From Vreelandella olivaria (GTDB taxonomy: Bacteria > Pseudomonadota > Gammaproteobacteria > Pseudomonadales > Halomonadaceae): a DNA stretch of 64,000 bases. How positions within the stretch are numbered: position 1 is the stretch's first letter; each line of letters begins with the position of its first letter. Positions 59,741-64,000 of the stretch are shown piece after piece. The translations under genes were made by a program, and so were the position numbers. The stretch is from NCBI GenBank assembly GCA_004295565.1, contig AP019416.1, positions 2,666,001 through 2,730,000 on the forward strand, written 5' to 3'. Below the pieces are notes generated by a model. It worked only from the letters and a program-made list of their open reading frames with translations, did not search any database and was not told where the DNA came from.

Positions 59741-60319
59741 CTAACTCCGACCACCATTGATTGTCGGGAGGATTACCGTATTTACGACCAATCTAGGCCA
59801 GGTTTGCAGCCACTGCTTGTTGCATAGGCGGGCTTCAAAATCCGCTCGTTTTGGCCGCTTTGGGTTTAGTGTAATGCTCAAATCAAACAGTGGCTTAACA
59901 CCAAAGGGAGCTACAATAATGACTTCTCCATCAGCAGCCATTGAAGCACCTACGGCCGTCTCTACTTCAACCCAAAAACTCATGGCATCTTCCGTTGAGG
60001 TATACGGGCGATCCCTATTTCGCTCGTGCATTCTCGCCTGATTCTTTACCGACCAAGGGAGCTTCGAAGCGGCCCTTAACTCGTCTTCAATTTCCCGATC
60101 ACGAGAATCGCTCATATCTTGCTGATCGAAGTAAATTAAATCAATGTCGTTTAGCAGCGTACTCGATGAAAAGTCGTGTAGCTTGTCCCACACCAAATTT
60201 CTAACGAATCCAGCGGCGAGGCACCAACCCGGCAGTTTCTGAGCAGCCGCTATAGTAAGCGCCTCCATCCGCACCGGATCGTTCGTCACCCAACGTTTGA
60301 TCACCGCTTCATGATCCAT
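59741..60319 (-). CDS. Nucleotidyltransferase-family protein
   Basis: Intact 192 aa. CLAAGFVRNLVWDKLHDF and TLLNDIDLIYFD correspond to the glycine-containing entry and D-x-D metal site of a minimal nucleotidyltransferase fold, and FGVKPLFDLSITLNPKRPKRADFEARLCNKQWLQTWPRLVV to its conserved end. This is the family often annotated as nucleotidyltransferase (COG3575). Substrate unknown. All its neighbours are also minus-strand stand-alone genes. Confidence 0.8.
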   Translation of the reverse strand: MDHEAVIKRWVTNDPVRMEALTIAAAQKLPGWCLAAGFVRNLVWDKLHDFSSSTLLNDIDLIYFDQQDMSDSRDREIEDELRAASKLPWSVKNQARMHERNRDRPYTSTEDAMSFWVEVETAVGASMAADGEVIIVAPFGVKPLFDLSITLNPKRPKRADFEARLCNKQWLQTWPRLVVNTVILPTINGGRS

Positions 60320-60407
60320 CTGAATGCCTTACTTGTATGGCTGTCTTTAGCTATGAAGCTGCGGAGAACCAACCAAACCATCAAATTACGCCTTCCTTAC
60401 TCCCCTG

Positions 60408-60803
60408 CTACCGATCAGATTCATGGTTGATACCATCGCTAACCGGCAAATCGTCCAAGTCAAAGGGATTAACACCTTCCAAACATCCGACATTAAATCC
60501 ATACACATTAGGGTTCGAACGTGTTTGATGGTGGGTGTAGATACCGCAGTTCGAGCAGAAGTAGTGCTTTGCGACGCCCGAATTGAACTGGTATAGCTTT
60601 AAATGCTCAGCACCGCGGAGAATATGAAGACCGCTCAATGGTACATAGGCCATGACAGCGCCTTTGCGCCTGCAAATAGAGCAGTTACACCGTTTCGGGT
60701 CGACAAGTCCTTCAGGCAAATCAAGTTCGAGCTCCACTAGGCCACAGTGACACGTCGCCCTGTGCTTAGGTGGAATTTTCACCCTGCCTACTTGCTTGTT
60801 CAC
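60408..60803 (-). CDS. GFA-family zinc-binding protein
   Basis: Intact 131 aa. Zinc-binding cysteines occur as CHCGLVELELDLP, RCNCSICRRKGAV, and HYFCSNCGIYTHHQTRSNP, the standard GFA/CENP-V arrangement (C-x-C, C-x-C-x-x-C, C-x-x-C). The founding member is a glutathione-dependent formaldehyde-activating enzyme, but most relatives have unproven function. A second GFA gene lies at 63286. Confidence 0.9.
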   Translation of the reverse strand: MNKQVGRVKIPPKHRATCHCGLVELELDLPEGLVDPKRCNCSICRRKGAVMAYVPLSGLHILRGAEHLKLYQFNSGVAKHYFCSNCGIYTHHQTRSNPNVYGFNVGCLEGVNPFDLDDLPVSDGINHESDR

Positions 60804-60985
60804 AAACCTTCTCTCCTGTGCCGATCCTCGCTGGGCTTTATCGGCCTCAACGTTTGATAAAAGCAGCTACAAGCAGTGGGGGCAGCTCAATGAAGAGGTT
60901 AAGCGTGGCGATGGTGTGGCGAAGAAGCTGAAAATTCAACGATGGCTCCAATTCTTTTGATCTCGCTGAAGCCAAAGTTATGAAC

Positions 60986-61476
60986 TCAGGACTCAGTGCT
61001 TGAGCTAGAAGCAGCCTGATTTGGCCGCAACTGTAGCTGGATACCGAGCAAAAATTGCGCAGCACCTGATCTTTGCACTCGCGATAATTCTTATGGCTAG
61101 GCTTGCGGAAAAACGCACTTAATTCATGGTTACTTAGGTTGAAGCCAGCCAGTTCAAACGCTGCCAAAATATCGTCAGCCTTTAGATTCAGCGCGATGCG
61201 TAGCTTCTGGAACACCATGTTGTTGTTCAACTGCGATTCTGGCACGGGCTGCGGGCCTTCACGCTTGCCACGCTTAAAGCTAATAAAGCCGTTCAAAAAC
61301 GCCGCCAGCTCTCGGTTCTTCATCGTCACAAAGGCGTCATCATCATCTTTTTTCAGCCAGGCAGTGACCTGCTCTTGAGCCACACTGACCTCTGCCAAGG
61401 CGAAGATATCCACAATGGTGCTGTCTTTTAAGTCGAAGGTGTAACGTATGCGGCGAAAAATATCGTTATTGGTCAA
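60986..61476 (-). CDS. DUF1456-family protein, YehS-like (frameshifted near end)
   Basis: Two copies of a DUF1456 repeat: NDIFRRIRYTFDLKDSTIVDIFALAEVSVAQEQVTAWLKK and NNNMVFQKLRIALNLKADDILAAFELAGFNLSNHELSAFFRK, each beginning with a helix pair. HKNYRECKDQVLRNF precedes the natural end LLGIQLQLRPNQAASSSSTES, read after an indel near 61045. About 163 aa, close to E. coli YehS. The start is probably TTG at 61476, preceded by AGGGA. Function unknown; a DNA-binding role has been suggested for the fold. Confidence 0.85.
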
Positions 61477-61582
61477 AATAGTGTCCCTAGTCTTAGGCAA
61501 ACCCAGCACAATGAGGCTTTATGTGCATCTGCGTCTATCGTGTATAGTCGGAAAATCAGTAACGTACTAGGCCTATCCTAGC

Positions 61583-62004
61583 CTAGCCAGCCGTCAGCTT
61601 CTCAAGCAGTTCATCAATTTCTTCTTTAAGCTCGCCATCTTCAATCTTGTTGGCGGTGATTTGGGCATTTTAAGATTGCTGATCGCCGCGTCGGTCTGAC
61701 CTAGCTCAACTTGCAGCTTTGCCATAGAGAACGCTATCGATGACATGTGGTCTGTAGAATTAATCGCGACGGCTTTCTCAAAGGCTTTTTCGTAAACAGC
61801 CAGCGCCTCATCAAGCTCTTCAGTAAAATCAGCCAGGGTTTCCCACTGTTCTGGGTGATCTTTATCGCTATTTTCGTTCTCGGTGCAAATAGCTTCCAAC
61901 TGCGCATAGAGCGCATCGAAAGCCTCTCTATCCTCTTTATCGGCAGCCTTCATAAGCTTTTCCGCAAGCTCGTAAACCGCCTTGTATATTTTGGTATTAA
62001 TCAT
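61583..62004 (-). CDS. Helical TPR-like protein (frameshifted near end)
   Basis: Reads MINTKIYKAVYELAEKLMKAADKEDREAFDALYAQLEAICTENENSDKDHPEQWETLADFTEELDEALAVYEKAFEKAVAINSTDHMSSIAFSMAKLQVELGQTDAAISNLK, two helix-turn-helix repeats of TPR style (A-x-x-x-Y-x-x-A). Correcting an indel near 61670 gives the end AQITANKIEDGELKEEIDELLEKLTAG. About 140 aa, acidic. Function unknown. Confidence 0.65.
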
Positions 62005-62535
62005 TAATAACAGCCTTTTACCTACTGAAAATAAACAATAAAAATTAATAAATAAGCCAGCACATTTACTTATTTGGCGATATACGATTTTTGACTCTTT
62101 GCCATCAGGCCGCTAAGCGACTGAAAGGGAGATATCGAGCTCTGCTTGAAGCATCTTCCCAGCAAGGCCATGCCATTATAGCCCAGGATCATGTCCTTTC
62201 GGATGGTCATTTTTCCTCTTTCGTTATCGGTGTCCGCAGTGAATCGCCTGATGGAAAGATTATGACGCAGGCTAGCCCAACAAAGGCCCGACCAGACGCT
62301 GTTTCTGTACTTGGATCGCTTCTGTCAGACAGCCAACTCCAGGTGAGAACGAGCAGCGCTAAATATGTTAACCAAGGCATCAACGCGTTAGATGCAGGCC
62401 GCTTTCAGTTCATGCATGTCCATCCCCGGCCTAGCGCTGAATCCTGTAGCCGTGGCCCGGCGCCTCCATCCACTTGGAATCAGTTCTTAACCAATTTTTG
62501 ACTACTTCTCAGTGATCCACTTAACACACAGGCGT
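62005..62535. other. 530-bp stretch without a convincing gene
   Basis: A 136-codon open frame on the plus strand (62091-62501) has no family resemblance that I can see, no ribosome site, and a compositionally odd tail (HVHPRPSAESCSRGPAPPSTW). The minus strand also holds open stretches (SDRSDPSTETASGRAFVGLA and PSGDSLRTPITKEEK). Two-strand openness over GC-moderate DNA suggests decayed or foreign DNA. I find no terminal repeats or transposase motifs. Confidence 0.35.
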
Positions 62536-63162
62536 TTATAAGCTTGTATCTACTTCCTTCAATCCTAAAAGCACTGCCGCTCCAATCAAAAAACGAACCA
62601 GATAGTTTACCTAAGTGCTGGCGTGCGGATGACTTTAACTTCGTGCTGATCCAGGCAGCTAACCTACCGTAAGAAAACAGAAACATCGCATCCATGATCA
62701 AGTACGTAGCGCTCAATATCGCAAACTGGCTCAAGAGAGGTGCTGCTGGATTGATGAATTGGGGAAAAAGAGCGGCGAAAAGACAACAGCCTTGGGGTTT
62801 GCAGCCGAGGTGATAAAGCCTTGCCAATACAAGCTTCGGCCTGATCTAATTTGCCTATCCATATTGGCAGTGTTGGCTTTTTTGAAGAAAATCAACCGCA
62901 AACCTAAGTATGACAAGTATGCCACCCCAGCCCATTTCACCACGATAAAGAAATCGCTTGATGTCTGCACAATGCTAACCAAGCCGATGGATGCAACGAT
63001 CATCTGTAAGAAATTAGCACTCAGATCACCAGCAGCTGTAAATAGCGATTTTTGGAAGCCATTTGTAATGCTGTTAGAGAGCATCAAAAGCTGGCTGGGC
63101 CCGGGAGTGCTCATCAAGATAAATACCGTGCTGATATACAAGAGCCAGATTTCTGTTCCCAT
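62536..63162 (-). CDS. RhtB/LysE-family exporter (frameshifted)
   Basis: MGTEIWLLYISTVFILMSTPGPSQLLMLSNSITNGFQKS carries the RhtB/LysE signature with TPGP. ADLSANFLQMIVASIGLVSIVQTSSDFFIVVKWAGVAYLSYLGLRLIF and FITSAANPKAVVF are typical. Indels lie near 62770 and 62585, the second in a T-run. Corrected C-terminal part: FAALFPQFINPAAPLLSQFAILSATYLIMDAMFLFSYG to KEVDTSL. About 208 aa with six membrane segments. The substrate is probably an amino acid. Confidence 0.87.
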
Positions 63163-63285
63163 AAAACCACCTCTCTTGCCTATTCCAGCTTATAGCGACC
63201 ACGTAAACATGACGACGATCACCAACTAATTACCTGAAGTTGATGCCCCAGTGTTACCAGATCGCTTCCTCACTACAGACTAAAC

Positions 63286-63714
63286 TCATTTCCGCTGTAA
63301 TGCCTGTTTAAGCGACTCCAGACTATCTGGGCCACCGGCCAGCCGAACGCAGCTATTGGATTCTTGCGCCCACAAGGCGGATGAAGAAAAATGGAGATGC
63401 ACAGCCACTTGAGCAACCGCCATCTCATCCAGCAAACCGGCTGGAACCCATATTAAATCGGTGTCTCTCAACCTGTTGGGCACCGGGCTACCGCAGCCTG
63501 AACAGAAGTCACTCCGATAGCCGGTTGGCTTTTGAAAAGAGCAGATGTTCGACTGACCTGAAATCCAGTGAAAGCACTTGCCTTCCACAAAAGTGGCAGC
63601 GTTAGCGTTAGACCCAGTCGCTTTGCGACACAAGGAGCAGTGACACTGGTAGAGGTTTGGTAACTCACCCTCAATTTCAAACATCACCGCTCCACAGAGA
63701 CACTCACCTTTCAT
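63286..63714 (-). CDS. GFA-family zinc-binding protein
   Basis: Intact, about 142 aa from MKGECLCG. Zinc ligands: CLCGAVMFEI, CHCSLCRKATGSNANA, and DFCSGCGSPVPN, as in other GFA-family proteins. TGYRSDFCSGCGSPVPNRL and LIWVPAGLLDE are conserved. It differs clearly from the GFA gene at 60408. The function is unproven for most relatives. Confidence 0.9.
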   Translation of the reverse strand: MKGECLCGAVMFEIEGELPNLYQCHCSLCRKATGSNANAATFVEGKCFHWISGQSNICSFQKPTGYRSDFCSGCGSPVPNRLRDTDLIWVPAGLLDEMAVAQVAVHLHFSSSALWAQESNSCVRLAGGPDSLESLKQALQRK

Positions 63715-63765
63715 CGAACACTCCTGGGAATACAATACCAAGCCAAACCCGCTGATTCGCCGCTG

Positions 63766-64000
63766 TTAACCGTAATACTCCATAACCAACTCTAGATGAC
63801 CAGTTCGTTCATCAATCTGCTCCCCCAATGAAATAAATCCATGCTTCTTATAAAAATGGATACTTGGATCGTTCTCACGGTAGACCGTCAATTGCAAACA
63901 CTCCCTTCTGCTCTTAGCATCATCAATCAGCGCTGTGCCCACGCCCTTACCCTGCAAGCTTGGCGCCACAAAAACAGCAGCCAACGTATTTTCATACAGG
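63766..64000 (-). CDS. GNAT-family acetyltransferase, C-terminal fragment
   Basis: The gene enters from the right edge with about 77 residues visible. LAAVFVAPSLQGKGVGTALIDDAKSR is the acetyl-CoA loop (Q-x-x-G-x-G), and LQLTVYRENDPSIHFYKKHGFISLGEQIDERTGHLELVMEYYG is the GNAT C-terminal part with FYKKHGF. The start lies outside the window. Confidence 0.9.
   Translation of the reverse strand, partial: LYENTLAAVFVAPSLQGKGVGTALIDDAKSRRECLQLTVYRENDPSIHFYKKHGFISLGEQIDERTGHLELVMEYYG

Noticed and set aside
62091-62501. A real 136-aa gene on the plus strand
   Set aside because: No ribosome site, no family resemblance, an odd composition, and the opposite strand is equally open.
59150-64000. Integron cassette array
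   Set aside because: Gene size and orientation fit, but I see no attC-like pairs (RYYYAAC / GTTRRRY with stem) between the genes, and no integrase.
1-64000. CRISPR array, tRNA or rRNA genes, IS elements
   Set aside because: I found no regularly spaced repeats of CRISPR type, no cloverleaf-like sequence, and no transposase motifs or terminal inverted repeats.

Overview
The window looks like a chromosomal segment of a Halomonas-like gammaproteobacterium. This is inferred from moderately high GC, the gene order proA-nadD-rsfS-rlmH-mrdA-rodA-mltB-rlpA, and many solute-uptake operons; no rRNA, tRNA or ectoine genes are present to confirm it. More than half of the genes, including essential ones, carry single-base indels, often in homopolymers. 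Corrected readings restore textbook proteins, so I treat these as sequence or assembly errors and report full gene spans rather than pseudogenes.

Layout. Positions 1-7362 (minus strand) hold a cell-wall elongation and housekeeping operon. 7558-10797 (plus) has two tandem membrane proteins with degenerate GGDEF domains and a DedA-PAP2 fusion. 10783-13451 (minus) has a LysE exporter, ubiX and mpl. 13703-14702 has a glutaredoxin-like protein and a small exported protein. 14999-23172 (plus) is a dipeptide/oligopeptide ABC operon (SBP, two permeases, two ATPases), followed by a LysR regulator and an Xaa-Pro dipeptidase. 23207-24377 holds ompW and a candidate sigma-54/NtrC-driven small RNA.

24377-29537 has a flavin monooxygenase and a butanediol-type dehydrogenase. 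They are divergent from an AcoR-type sigma-54 activator, with a matching -24/-12 promoter and an upstream inverted repeat. 29646-31682 is a MoxR/VWA pair. 32930-37226 is a tripartite tricarboxylate transporter with a TctA-TctB fusion, plus a PrpF/GalD-type isomerase, divergent from a LysR regulator across a clear operator. 38269-39738 is cobyric acid synthase. 39976-45663 is a LacI-controlled ABC importer ending in a GpdQ-like phosphodiesterase, preceded by a perfect 18-bp palindrome.

45660-58113 holds many small units: an Ada-like methyltransferase, glutaminase, a LysE exporter with a convergent AraC regulator, a slipin/NfeD pair, a SAM methyltransferase, an isochorismatase with a GlxA-type regulator, and a carboxymuconolactone-decarboxylase-like protein. 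58167-64000 is accessory in character: a toxin-antitoxin pair, GNAT acetyltransferases, a nucleotidyltransferase, two GFA-type zinc proteins, a DUF1456 protein, another RhtB/LysE exporter, and about 530 bp I cannot explain.

The least routine element is the 24.05-24.31 kb intergenic region. On the minus strand it has a near-consensus sigma-54 promoter, an NtrC-like enhancer about 118 bp upstream, a stem-loop that pairs fully only on that strand, and a UUCG-loop terminator with a U-run, with no convincing ORF. It reads as a nitrogen-regulated small RNA.
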